Shown: in pieces, positions 8,708 to 16,600 of the stretch
Layout of the letters: every line of letters begins with the position of its first letter
Position numbering within the stretch: the stretch's first letter is position 1
Source of the DNA: DAOVRD01 sp964521715
GTDB taxonomy: Bacteria > Planctomycetota > Brocadiia > SM23-32
DNA: 54,950 bases
Assembly: GCA_964521715.1 (NCBI GenBank)
Contig: CAZFSS010000029.1
Location: forward strand, 1 to 54,950
Reading direction: 5' to 3'
The notes under the pieces: generated by a model
What the model was told of the DNA's origin: nothing
The model's database searches: none
What the model saw: only the letters and a program-made list of their open reading frames with translations
Translations under genes and position numbers: made by a program

Positions 8708-9160
8708 ATGGCCAAGCATACCTACGGCACGATCCTCCTGTTCGCCGAAGGCAGCGACGACGGCATGCGGGCGGCCAGGGATGCCATCAACCTCGCCGTC
8801 GACGAGCGGGCCACCCTCGTCATCGTCTCGGTGGTCGACACCAGCACGCTCAGGCAACTGCTGACGTCCCGCATCTTCGTCGAGGAGGAGATGCAGGAGT
8901 ACGAGCAGGAGCTGGAGGAGTCGTGCCGCAGACTCATCAACTACGTCGCGCAGATGGCCGATGAGGCGCGGGTCAGGAACCGGACGGCGCTGCTGAGAGG
9001 GGCGTGTCACAGCGTCATCCTGCGCGAGCAGAAGGAGCATGACGCGGACCTGCTGGTCATGGGATCCTTCCGCGCCACCATGGCCAAGCGCGACCTGATG
9101 GCGCACGAGAAGCAGCTCATCGTGGACGAGATCCCCTGCCCGGTTCTCCTGGTCCGCTGA
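8708..9160 (+). CDS. Universal stress protein (UspA-like) at the end of the ATPase operon
   Basis: The 150-residue protein has the Usp fold pattern: an early strand GTILLFAEGSDDGMRAA, the strand TLVIVSVVDTS, and a terminal CPVLLVR. The loop that normally carries the ATP-binding GxxGx9G(S/T) motif reads GSFRATMAKRDLMAHEKQ, so the motif is not intact. It probably belongs to the branch that does not bind ATP in the UspFG manner. It starts three bases after subunit D and is likely co-transcribed with the ATPase. A link to ion-motive-force stress is inference from position. The protein is cytoplasmic. Confidence 0.8.
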   Translation: MAKHTYGTILLFAEGSDDGMRAARDAINLAVDERATLVIVSVVDTSTLRQLLTSRIFVEEEMQEYEQELEESCRRLINYVAQMADEARVRNRTALLRGACHSVILREQKEHDADLLVMGSFRATMAKRDLMAHEKQLIVDEIPCPVLLVR

Positions 9161-9237
9161 GGCCGCAGGCGCACTCGACGCCTTCCCGGCAGGCACTGAT
9201 TCAGGGCCGGCCACACATCCTGGGAGAGAGGGCCTGC

Positions 9238-9786
9238 ATGGCCGACCGCGCCGCCGAGATCCTTCTCGTTCTCAACGTTATCGTGGGGCTCGCCTGCGCT
9301 GTTCCGCTGGCCCGCCTCATACGCGGCGTGGGTCGCCTGACTGGCCGATTCCTGCCCTGTTTTGCGGTCCTCGTCGGCATCTACTTCGTCGAAGGCGTGG
9401 CGATGGCGCTGGGGATGGGGATACCGGTCTTCAGTGTCGGCCTGGCCTTTGTGTGGGGCGTGGCGTTCGGCCTGTGGGTGCGCAGGCGCGCAGCGGCGTC
9501 CCGGGCGCTCCGTGCAGCTCTCTTTCTGTCGCTCTACACGTGCCTGCCGGCGGCTTCGTTCCTGGCCGTGCCGCTGATGGTCGGCCTCTCGGGGTGGGAC
9601 GTGTTGAGCTCGCAGGCGGGTGCGCAGTTCGGCATACCGACTGAGCCGCCGATGTTCTGGCCTCTCGATACCATCCTCGGGTTCTACGCCGCGCTGACGG
9701 CGGGTGCCCTCGTTTTCAAGACCGTCATTACCACGGGCGAGGTCAGCCTGCTCATCCACCTCGCTCGCCGGTCGGACGCCCCATGA
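9238..9786 (+). CDS. Multi-spanning membrane protein of unknown function
   Basis: The 182-residue product has about five hydrophobic helices (near residues 7-28, 38-60, 62-80, 94-120 and 140-165), with short positively charged loops such as RRRAAASR. I do not recognise a family. A strong purine-rich site, GGGAGAGAGGG, precedes the ATG. It lies 77 bp after the stress protein on the same strand and could be read through from the ATPase operon. The downstream sulfatase is separated by 136 bp holding a repeat, so it probably ends this group. Confidence 0.6.
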   Translation: MADRAAEILLVLNVIVGLACAVPLARLIRGVGRLTGRFLPCFAVLVGIYFVEGVAMALGMGIPVFSVGLAFVWGVAFGLWVRRRAAASRALRAALFLSLYTCLPAASFLAVPLMVGLSGWDVLSSQAGAQFGIPTEPPMFWPLDTILGFYAALTAGALVFKTVITTGEVSLLIHLARRSDAP

Positions 9787-9877
9787 GCGCGCAGATGCGA
9801 GAGAGAAGGCGGACAGCCTCTGTTTCCCGATCGAGCGCTGTTGTAAGTGTTTTGTTGACATAGGCATGTGATGCGAA

Positions 9878-9892
9878 GGACAGGGGCTGTCC
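9878..9892. repeat. Short palindromic hairpin upstream of the sulfatase
   Basis: GGACAG and CTGTCC form a six-base perfect stem around GGG. It is 30 bases upstream of the sulfatase ATG, after a TTGACA (9855-9860) that has no matching -10 at normal spacing. It may be a fragment of a dispersed repeat or a local regulatory hairpin; the sequence does not decide. Confidence 0.4.
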
Positions 9893-9922
9893 CCAGTTCT
9901 CGTGATAGGCGAGGGAACTCCG

Positions 9923-11236
9923 ATGGCCAGGAAGCCGAACGTCCTCTACTTGCACTCGCACGATACGGGCCGCTACGTTCAGCCGTACGGCTACGCTGTG
10001 CCGACGCCGAACCTGCAACGGCTTGCGGAGCAGGGCGTCCTGTTCCGCCAGTGCTTCTGCGGGGGCCCGACCTGCTCGCCCAGCCGCGCCGCGCTGCTCA
10101 CGGGGCAGTCCGCCCACTCCAGCGGCATGATCGGGCTCGCCCATCGCGGCTTCCGCCTGAAGGACTACCGCCAGCACGTCACGCACATGCTGCGGGGGGC
10201 CGGATACGCCTCAACCCTCATCGGGATGCAGCACGTGGCGCCCTGGGACGAGCGGGAGAGGATCGGTTACGACGGCATCGTCGACCTGAAAGATGGCTCG
10301 GACACGCAGGAGATCGCCTCGGCGGCGCAGCGGTTCTTCGCGCGGCCGCCTGACCGCCCGTTTTTCCTTTCGGTTGGATTCGTGCAGACGCACCGCAAGT
10401 ATCCCGAGCCCGGGCCGGGCGAGGATGAGCGTTACTGCCGTCCGCCCGCGCCGCTGCCGGACACGCCGACGACGCGCCACGACATGGCCTGCTACCAGGC
10501 CAGCGCCCGCATCCTGGACGGGGGCATGGGCGCCGTGCTCGACGCGCTGGACGAGGCCGGCCTGGCCGAGGGCACGCTTGTCATCTGCACCACGGACCAC
10601 GGCATCGCCTTCCCCGGCATGAAGTGCAACCTGACGGACCACGGCATCGGCGTGATGCTCATCATGCGGGGGCCGGGCGGCTTCACGGGCGGCAAGGTCT
10701 GCGACGCGCTCGTCTCGCAGATCGACGTCTTCCCGACGCTGTGCGACCTGCTCGACATCGAGCCGCCCGCGTGGCTCCAGGGCAGGTCCATGATGCCGCT
10801 CGTTCGGGGCGAGGCGGAGGAGATCAACGACGCGATCTTCTCCGAAGTCACCTACCACGCGGCCTACGAGCCGATGCGGTGCGCGCGGACCCGGCGATGG
10901 AAGTACATCCGCCGCTACGACGACCGGGGCCGGCCCGTCCTGCCCAATTGCGACGACAACCCCAGCAAGGACCTCTGGCTTGAGCACGGCTGGCGCGAGT
11001 GGCGGCTGGCGCAGGAGGAGCTGTACGACCTCGTGTTCGACCCGAACGAGGCACGCAACGTGGCCGGCGATCCTGCCATGGCGGACGTGCTGGCGGAGAT
11101 GCGGGACCGGCTCGGCCGCTGGATGAGGGAGACGGACGATCCGATCCTGGAAGGGCTCCCCGTGCCCGCGCCGCCCGGAGCGCGCGTCAACGATCCCGAC
11201 GGCCTCTCCCCGAGCGAAGAGCCGACGGCGGTCTAG
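9923..11236 (+). CDS. Type I sulfatase (formylglycine-dependent), sulfamidase-like branch
   Basis: The 437-residue product belongs to the alkaline-phosphatase-like sulfatases. The maturation motif is CSPSR, with Cys51 as the residue converted to formylglycine and Arg55 as the conserved partner. Metal ligands are expected at D14 (HSHDTGR) and in CTTDHGIAF. The segment PTCSPSRAALLTGQSAHSSG and the overall order resemble N-sulfoglucosamine sulfohydrolase-like enzymes; the substrate is not determined. There is no signal peptide, so it appears cytoplasmic. I chose the ATG at 9923 because GAGGG lies seven bases upstream; a GTG at 9902 has no such site. Its stop overlaps the stop of the convergent esterase by four bases (CTAG). 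A maturase is needed, and the radical SAM gene in this window is not clearly one. Confidence 0.88.
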   Translation: MARKPNVLYLHSHDTGRYVQPYGYAVPTPNLQRLAEQGVLFRQCFCGGPTCSPSRAALLTGQSAHSSGMIGLAHRGFRLKDYRQHVTHMLRGAGYASTLIGMQHVAPWDERERIGYDGIVDLKDGSDTQEIASAAQRFFARPPDRPFFLSVGFVQTHRKYPEPGPGEDERYCRPPAPLPDTPTTRHDMACYQASARILDGGMGAVLDALDEAGLAEGTLVICTTDHGIAFPGMKCNLTDHGIGVMLIMRGPGGFTGGKVCDALVSQIDVFPTLCDLLDIEPPAWLQGRSMMPLVRGEAEEINDAIFSEVTYHAAYEPMRCARTRRWKYIRRYDDRGRPVLPNCDDNPSKDLWLEHGWREWRLAQEELYDLVFDPNEARNVAGDPAMADVLAEMRDRLGRWMRETDDPILEGLPVPAPPGARVNDPDGLSPSEEPTAV

Positions 11237-12168
11237 ACGTAGAGCCGGAACCACGCCCGCGCCAGGTGGAGGAACGCCGTCGTGTAGGCGTGGCCCTGGC
11301 CCGCAAGCTCCGTGTAGCTCCGCGTGCCGGGCAGCATCTCGAACAGCGACCGGATGTTGGCTGCCGTGCAAGTCTCGTCCAGCTTCCCCGCCGTCAGCAG
11401 CGTCGGCATCGACAGGCGGTGCGCGTGGCTGATGGTGTCGACGAAGCCGATGGCCTTCCAGGCGGCCGCGGCCTCCTCAGGGTGGCGTTCGCTGATCTTC
11501 CGCAGGGGATCCAGCACCAGTCCATATGCCCCGGGGAACTCCGCCTCGGCGGCGAGCGGGAAGTTCACCAGGAAGGGCACGTCGGCGGCCACCGCCCTGA
11601 CGCCCTCGTCGCGCAAGATGCTGGCCAGAAGCAGCGCCGTCCCGCCCCCCTGGCTGGTGCCGAAGAAGGCGTACCGCGCCGCGTCCACGCCATCCTGGGA
11701 CCGCGCCCAGAGCGCCATCGCGGCTGCCTGCGTGAGCCAGTCGACGTAGCCCTTCTTGCCGCGCGAGCGCACGGTCTCGGGCAGCACGGGCCAGGAGTCG
11801 CCTTCCTTCTTCGCCTCGTCGGGACCGTGCGGCGTTGCGTATCCCAGGGGGTTGACGTGGAGCACGTTGTAGCCGTCGGCGACCAGTTCGGGATGGGCGC
11901 TCATCTCCGCGCCGTAGCCGGGAACGTGCACGAGCACCGGGCCGCCGCCCGAGGGGCAGGGCTGCCAGAAGCAGTAGAACTCGCCGAGCCCCTCCGTGAC
12001 GCAGTGCAGGTAGACGCCGCCGGTGTGCCGCACGCCGAGCCTGAAGTCATAGACCGGCGCGATCGACGTATCCACCTTGAACCGGAGGTCCTGCGCCCGC
12101 CGCAGGATGTGCGCGCACCAGGCGTCCACTTCCTCCGAGGCGGGGTAGCAATCCGAGGGCCGCTCCAT
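11233..12168 (-). CDS. Alpha/beta hydrolase, CE7 acetyl-xylan esterase/cephalosporin deacetylase-like
   Basis: The 311-residue protein matches the CE7 (AXE1) plan. Its nucleophile elbow is GTSQGGG with Ser172, and the triad is completed by Asp264 (GKLDETC) and His293 (GQGHAYT). These enzymes remove acetyl groups from xylo-oligosaccharides and related substrates. CE7 proteins are about 320 residues, so this is full length. The ATG at 12168 has GGAGAA six bases upstream; two in-frame upstream ATGs lack a good site. No signal peptide is seen, so it likely acts in the cytoplasm on imported oligosaccharides, alongside the facing sulfatase and the divergent glycoside hydrolase. Confidence 0.85.
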   Translation of the reverse strand: MERPSDCYPASEEVDAWCAHILRRAQDLRFKVDTSIAPVYDFRLGVRHTGGVYLHCVTEGLGEFYCFWQPCPSGGGPVLVHVPGYGAEMSAHPELVADGYNVLHVNPLGYATPHGPDEAKKEGDSWPVLPETVRSRGKKGYVDWLTQAAAMALWARSQDGVDAARYAFFGTSQGGGTALLLASILRDEGVRAVAADVPFLVNFPLAAEAEFPGAYGLVLDPLRKISERHPEEAAAAWKAIGFVDTISHAHRLSMPTLLTAGKLDETCTAANIRSLFEMLPGTRSYTELAGQGHAYTTAFLHLARAWFRLYV

Positions 12169-12256
12169 CTGGCGTTCTCCTTGCCTTTGGCTGGGGGGCA
12201 TAAGGTTACCGTCTTGCGGCTCCGCCTTCAAGTAACCGACGTGCCTCCCGTGCAGT

Positions 12257-12286
12257 TTGATCCCCGACCCCCCCGCGCGGTAGAGT
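12257..12286 (+). promoter_or_regulatory. Possible sigma70-type promoter for the glycoside hydrolase
   Basis: TTGATC and TAGAGT are separated by 18 bases and lie 49 bases upstream of the ATG at 12335. The spacing is acceptable and the -10 matches consensus at four of six positions. It sits between divergent genes. Confidence 0.4.
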
Positions 12287-12334
12287 GGCGCTCCTTACGA
12301 TCGGCAATCCCTCGAGCCTGTGGAGAGGCGGCCA

Positions 12335-14467
12335 ATGGCATCGGGCGAAGGGACGGCGGACTGGTTCGCGTTCGCGCCGACGCGCGACGACTTCGCACCG
12401 AGCGCCCTGGACTGCTCGCGTTTCATCGAGGCGCCCGCAGGTCGGCACGGATTCCTGAAGGTCGAGGGCGAGCGCTTCGTCTTCGAGGACGGCACGCCGG
12501 CCCACTTCTTCGGCGCCCAGCTCGCGCGCGTCTACGATAAGGAAACGGCCGACTACGTCGTGCGCCGATTGCGCAAGCAGGGCATCAACATCGTCCGCTA
12601 CCACGGCATGATCGGCGTGACGAAGCGCGACGGCCATTCCGTCCTCGACTACGACGGTGAGCGCTGGGACGGCCTCGACCGCATGATCCACCGGCTCGGC
12701 CAGGGCGGCGTCTACGTCATCCTCGACGTGGACTACTACCTGCCCGTCAGGCCCGGGGACAACATCCCCGGCCTCCCCGAAGGCGGCAAGACGCAGTTCC
12801 TGACCTTCTTCAACGAGCCCGTCATCCGGCTCAAGCGCCAGCGCATGAGGGACATCTTCACTCACCTCAACCCGCACAGCGGCAAGCGATACTGCGACGA
12901 CCCCGTCATCGCCCTCATCGAGATATGCAACGAGGACTCCCTGTTCTGGTACGGCGTGGACAGGCTGGACGAGCCGTTCAAGACGGAGCTGGAGGACCTG
13001 TTCAAGGATTGGCTGCGGGAGAGGTACGGAGACGAGGACGGCCTGCGCGCGGCCTGGAACGCAGGCGGGGCGCTGCCGCTCGCGCCGGGCGAGGGCCTCG
13101 GCGACGGACGGCGGATGGCCGTCATGGGGATGGACCGCTTCACGGACGAGCATCTTCGCCAGGATCCGCAGGAGGCCCGGCGCGCCGAGGACCAGATGCG
13201 GTTCTTCCTGGACCTGGAGCGCCGATACTTCACCGAGACGCGCGATTTCCTGCGCGAGATCGGCATAAAGACGCCTATCTGCGGCACCAACTGGCAGGGC
13301 GGCGGGTTCACCACCCGCGTCCACATGCGGGGGCAGGCCGACCTGGACTACGTGGACCGACATGGCTACTGGGACCACCCCAGCGGCGAGGGCAACCTGA
13401 AGTGGCGCATCGCCACGTGCAACTTCCACAACCTGCCCATGGTCAGGCACGTCATCGTCGACCCCGCCGACCACGAGGAGCTCGGCGTCGGCAACCTGGT
13501 GCTGCACAAGGCGTGGGAGCGCATCCTCGGCATGCCCGTGACCGTGACCGAATGGAACACCTGCCTGCCGAACGAGTACTCGCTCGAGGGAACGGGCCTC
13601 ATGGCCGCCTACGGCTTGCTTCAGGGATGGGAGGCGCCGATGCAATTCGGCTACTTCAGCCCGGACTGGTCGGCGAAGCTCGGCCCCGGCTCGTTCGACA
13701 TGCTGGCGAACCCGCCGCAGCTCCTCCAGTTCCCCGCCGTGGCCACCATGTGGCACCGGCGCGACGTGCGGGAAGGCGAGCTGGTCGCGGAGGCGCTCTA
13801 CGGGCCGGACGACCTGTTCCGGTCGGCCGGGGACCTCAAGCCGGCGCCCTGGCCCGCCGCCCTGGTCGGCAAGGTCGGCTACCGATTTGCAGACGAGGAT
13901 CGGGAGCCGATCGCAGCCGACGTCGCCCCCTGCTGGGACGAGGAGTCGCGCACGGCGCACTCGATGACGGGCGAACTGCGTTGGAACGCGGCGGACGGCG
14001 TGGTCACGGTCGACACGCCGCGCACGCAGGCGGCCATCGGGTTCCTCAGCCGCGCCCCGATCGAGCTGGGATCCGTCCTGCTCGAGATCGCCGCCCCGTA
14101 CGGCGCCGTCTACGTCACGTCTCTGGAGGACGACGAGCCGATCCACGCGAGCCGGCGCATCCTCGTCACCGCGGTGGGGCCTGCGCGCAACACGGGCATG
14201 CAGTACGAGACGACGGGCGAGACGGCGCGGCACCACGGCTCGCCGCTCTGGCGACTGAAAGACGAGGGGCACGAACCGATCCTTCTGCGCGCCGTCGTGG
14301 GCGACCTGACGATCTGGTCCGAGCATGCCGAGTCGCTCAGGGCGTGGTCGCTCGACGTGAACGGCAAGCGCGTCAAGGCGGTCCCGCTGAGGGTCATGGA
14401 CGGCGGGGTCAGCCTGCGGCTCGAGCACAGCCACGCGGCGGTCTACTACGAACTCGCGGTGCGGTGA
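12335..14467 (+). CDS. Clan GH-A type glycoside hydrolase (GH5-like), intracellular
   Basis: The 710-residue protein has a TIM-barrel catalytic region over about residues 40-450. The two glutamates expected of clan GH-A are visible: E200 in LIEICNEDS (acid/base) and E406 in VTVTEWN (nucleophile). The segment HFFGAQLARVYD followed by GINIVRYHGM near the N-terminus is the usual entry of GH5-type barrels. Residues about 520-710 form a beta-rich accessory domain. No signal peptide or membrane segment is seen. The ATG at 12335 is preceded by GGAGAGG six bases upstream, better than the GTG at 12320. The exact family and substrate are not established. It is followed after two bases by a lipoprotein peptidase. 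Confidence 0.82.
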   Translation: MASGEGTADWFAFAPTRDDFAPSALDCSRFIEAPAGRHGFLKVEGERFVFEDGTPAHFFGAQLARVYDKETADYVVRRLRKQGINIVRYHGMIGVTKRDGHSVLDYDGERWDGLDRMIHRLGQGGVYVILDVDYYLPVRPGDNIPGLPEGGKTQFLTFFNEPVIRLKRQRMRDIFTHLNPHSGKRYCDDPVIALIEICNEDSLFWYGVDRLDEPFKTELEDLFKDWLRERYGDEDGLRAAWNAGGALPLAPGEGLGDGRRMAVMGMDRFTDEHLRQDPQEARRAEDQMRFFLDLERRYFTETRDFLREIGIKTPICGTNWQGGGFTTRVHMRGQADLDYVDRHGYWDHPSGEGNLKWRIATCNFHNLPMVRHVIVDPADHEELGVGNLVLHKAWERILGMPVTVTEWNTCLPNEYSLEGTGLMAAYGLLQGWEAPMQFGYFSPDWSAKLGPGSFDMLANPPQLLQFPAVATMWHRRDVREGELVAEALYGPDDLFRSAGDLKPAPWPAALVGKVGYRFADEDREPIAADVAPCWDEESRTAHSMTGELRWNAADGVVTVDTPRTQAAIGFLSRAPIELGSVLLEIAAPYGAVYVTSLEDDEPIHASRRILVTAVGPARNTGMQYETTGETARHHGSPLWRLKDEGHEPILLRAVVGDLTIWSEHAESLRAWSLDVNGKRVKAVPLRVMDGGVSLRLEHSHAAVYYELAVR

Positions 14468-14469
14468 GA

Positions 14470-15285
14470 ATGCTCCCACGCTCCGGCCTGACGGCCGTGC
14501 AGATCCTCGTGACCGGTGCGCTCCTTGCGGGGTGCGCGGCGGCTCCCTCCCGGCCGGCAGGCGGCCCGACGGCGGCACGGGCGGCGCTGCGTCCCCCGGT
14601 CCCTCGGCCGCGCGAGGCCGTCCCGCGGGCGTTGCCGCCGGCAAGGGTTGAGATCGGCCGGTCCGTGCAGGGCCGGGCCATAGAGGCCCTGGTCTTCGAC
14701 GGGTCGGCGGGGTGCGTGCTCATCTTGGGGGGCATTCACGGCGACGAGCTCGTCGGCGTCGATCTCGTTGCGCGTCTGGCCCGCTACCTGGGGGACCATC
14801 CCGAAGCCCGCGCCGGCAAGCGTGTGGTCCTCATCCTGCGCGCTAATCCGGATGCTCTCGCGGCCCGCACCCGCTGGAACGCGGACGGCGTGGACGTGAA
14901 CCGCAATTTCAGGACCGGGAACTTCCGGGCAAGCAGACGCGACGGCGGCTCGCCGCTGTCCGAGCCGGAGTCGCGCGCGCTCGTGGCCGTCATCGCGCGA
15001 TACCGCCCCTCCTGCGTCGTCTCCGTGCATTCGCCCCTGAACTGCGTGGACCCGGACGGCGGCGAAGCGTCCCGCGCGCTGGCACGCCGGATGGCCCGGG
15101 TCGGCCCGCTGCCGCTCAAGGACCTGCCCGCCATGCCCGGCTCGCTCGGAACGTACGCCGGCAACGAGCTCGGCCTGAAGATGATCACTTACGAGCTGGA
15201 CCGACAGGCCGCGCCCGCCCGGGATCCGGGCGCCTACCTCGATGCGCACCTGGCCGCTCTGCTGCTTGCCATCCGCGAGGGCTGA
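14470..15285 (+). CDS. M14-family zinc peptidase lipoprotein (murein peptide amidase MpaA-like)
   Basis: The 271-residue product starts with a lipoprotein signal whose lipobox LLAGC places the lipidated cysteine at residue 22. A proline-rich linker follows, then an M14 carboxypeptidase-like domain with zinc ligands H90 and E93 (GGIHGDELVG) and H187 (VSVHSPLN), the NRNF substrate loop, and catalytic E242 in ITYELDR. MpaA-type enzymes cleave the gamma-D-Glu-diaminopimelate bond of released murein peptides; a membrane-anchored form would act outside the cytoplasm. The ATG at 14470 lies two bases after the glycoside hydrolase stop, so the two are probably co-translated although their roles are not obviously linked. 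Confidence 0.82.
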   Translation: MLPRSGLTAVQILVTGALLAGCAAAPSRPAGGPTAARAALRPPVPRPREAVPRALPPARVEIGRSVQGRAIEALVFDGSAGCVLILGGIHGDELVGVDLVARLARYLGDHPEARAGKRVVLILRANPDALAARTRWNADGVDVNRNFRTGNFRASRRDGGSPLSEPESRALVAVIARYRPSCVVSVHSPLNCVDPDGGEASRALARRMARVGPLPLKDLPAMPGSLGTYAGNELGLKMITYELDRQAAPARDPGAYLDAHLAALLLAIREG

Positions 15286-15307
15286 GCGGCCCGCCTGTAT
15301 GAAGGGA

Positions 15308-15336
15308 TTGCGGCGGCGTCCCGGAAGCGTTATACT
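15308..15336 (+). promoter_or_regulatory. Sigma70-type promoter
   Basis: TTGCGG and TATACT are separated by 17 bases. Transcription would start near 15343, run through the 101-bp hairpin element (15388-15488) and reach the gene at 15552, giving a highly structured leader. Confidence 0.55.
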
Positions 15337-15387
15337 CCCGCCCGGCTATTGAGGCCGGTAATGACAATGTCTCTGCCAGCGAGGAGT

Positions 15388-15488
15388 TGTCATTCTGAGG
15401 CCGCCGCAGGGCGGCCGAAGAATCTCGTCGTTCCCTACGCGGCAAGGCGAGATTCTTCGTCGCGGCTTCGCCGCTCCTCAGAATGACA
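15388..15488. repeat. 101-bp dispersed hairpin element, copy 1
   Basis: The ends are a perfect 13-bp inverted repeat, TGTCATTCTGAGG at 15388-15400 and its complement at 15476-15488. Inside is a perfect 12-bp inverted pair, CGAAGAATCTCG at 15416-15427 and its complement at 15448-15459. A second, diverged copy lies at 48726-48825 in the same orientation. The element has no open frame of note and resembles a MITE-like or extragenic palindromic repeat. Confidence 0.85.
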
Positions 15489-15551
15489 GCGCGCGCGGGG
15501 TCGGTACATTAGCTGTGCAGTTCTCCATAAGCGGAAAGGGGGGCAGCCGAT

Positions 15552-16571
15552 ATGGAGCGGTCGAAGCTCCTTCGTGTTCTGTTCGTCGCGCTGGGGGTCG
15601 TCGGGGTCCTCGCCATCGCCGCCGGGATCTTCGTGGTCTCGTTGCTGCGCGAGGACATGAGCAAGGTGGAGCTGCGCTTCCGCCTCGAGCCGGGCAAGGC
15701 GTACGCGTTCCATCACGAGGCGGCCGTAGAGAGCCGATGGCAAAGCGACGCGGGGCAAGAGCAGAACGCCAGCTCCGCCATCCTCGACTATACGTTCGAA
15801 GTGAAAGAAGCGGACGCCGAGGGCAACGCAAAGATCAACGTGACCTGCGATCGGTTGCAGCTGAAGCAGAGCGGGGCCGCCGGCGACGTCAGCTACGATT
15901 CGTCGGCGACTTCCGAAGTGCCTCCCGCCTGGAAGGGCCAGGTGGAGATGCTGGCCCAGGACTTCTCGATGACGCTTTCGCCGAAGGGCTGGGTCCTGGC
16001 TCTTGCCTTGAAGGAACGGGCAGAACCGGAGCAGCCCTCGGAAGCGGAATCCAAAGCGGAACCCGAAGTTGAATCCGGGGCGGACATGGACGTTGTGAAG
16101 ATGCTCCAGGCTGAGCTTGAGCAGTACAGGGAGAAGACGCAAGGTGACCTGAAGGCCGAGGGGAAGAAGCTGAGCCCGATCGCCCTCCAGATGCTCGTTC
16201 AGAGCTCGCTTGCGGTATACCCGGAGGGCCCGGTAGGCCCTGGCGACACTTGGCAGCGCCGGCTCGACCTCCCCGGCGCGCCGGGCCAGATGCCCCTACA
16301 GACCTTCGAGTTTAGACGCCACAACAACGGGCTGGCCGTTATCGTGGTCCGGTCTGAGGGGGTGGCGCAATTCAACCCGTCCGGCTCGGTGCGGGCAGAT
16401 ACCGAGACTTCAGGCTCTGTCGAGGGGACCATCGAGGTGGACAAGGCGACGGGCCACATATGCAGCGCAGAGGTCCGGGGAGAGGCGACCGTCTCTTCGC
16501 GGACGCCCGCTGGCGGGTTGAGCCTTTCGATAGAGGAGTTCGAGAGGCACACGCTGCTGCCGAAGGAGTGA
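15552..16571 (+). CDS. Membrane-anchored protein of unknown function, DUF6263-like
   Basis: The 339-residue product has one N-terminal membrane helix (about residues 8-32) followed by a mostly beta-strand extracytoplasmic domain. An acidic low-complexity insert (EPEQPSEAESKAEPEVESG) lies near residues 155-180. The pattern of an early RFRLEPGKAYAF strand and a late GDTWQRRLDLP turn resembles DUF6263-type proteins common in Planctomycetota; this is recognition by memory, not a search result. The ATG is preceded by GGGGGGCAGCCG rather than a clean site. It ends 29 bp before the convergent ankyrin gene. Confidence 0.6.
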   Translation: MERSKLLRVLFVALGVVGVLAIAAGIFVVSLLREDMSKVELRFRLEPGKAYAFHHEAAVESRWQSDAGQEQNASSAILDYTFEVKEADAEGNAKINVTCDRLQLKQSGAAGDVSYDSSATSEVPPAWKGQVEMLAQDFSMTLSPKGWVLALALKERAEPEQPSEAESKAEPEVESGADMDVVKMLQAELEQYREKTQGDLKAEGKKLSPIALQMLVQSSLAVYPEGPVGPGDTWQRRLDLPGAPGQMPLQTFEFRRHNNGLAVIVVRSEGVAQFNPSGSVRADTETSGSVEGTIEVDKATGHICSAEVRGEATVSSRTPAGGLSLSIEEFERHTLLPKE

Positions 16572-16600
16572 GCGCCTCGGCAAGCCGCTCGGCGTCCCGC

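Noticed and set aside
6404..9214. A 936-residue open frame on the minus strand
   Set aside because: It covers subunits A (3' end), B, D and the stress protein in antisense, with no recognisable motif.
9855..9883. TTGACA upstream of the sulfatase as a promoter
   Set aside because: No acceptable -10 box lies 16-18 bases downstream.
12925..14469. Upstream extension of the M14 peptidase frame
   Set aside because: The frame is open through the glycoside hydrolase, but the lipoprotein signal starts at ATG 14470, so the extension is not translated as part of the peptidase.
12206..14644. An 812-residue open frame on the minus strand
   Set aside because: It is antisense to the glycoside hydrolase, whose catalytic glutamates and ribosome-binding site are clear.
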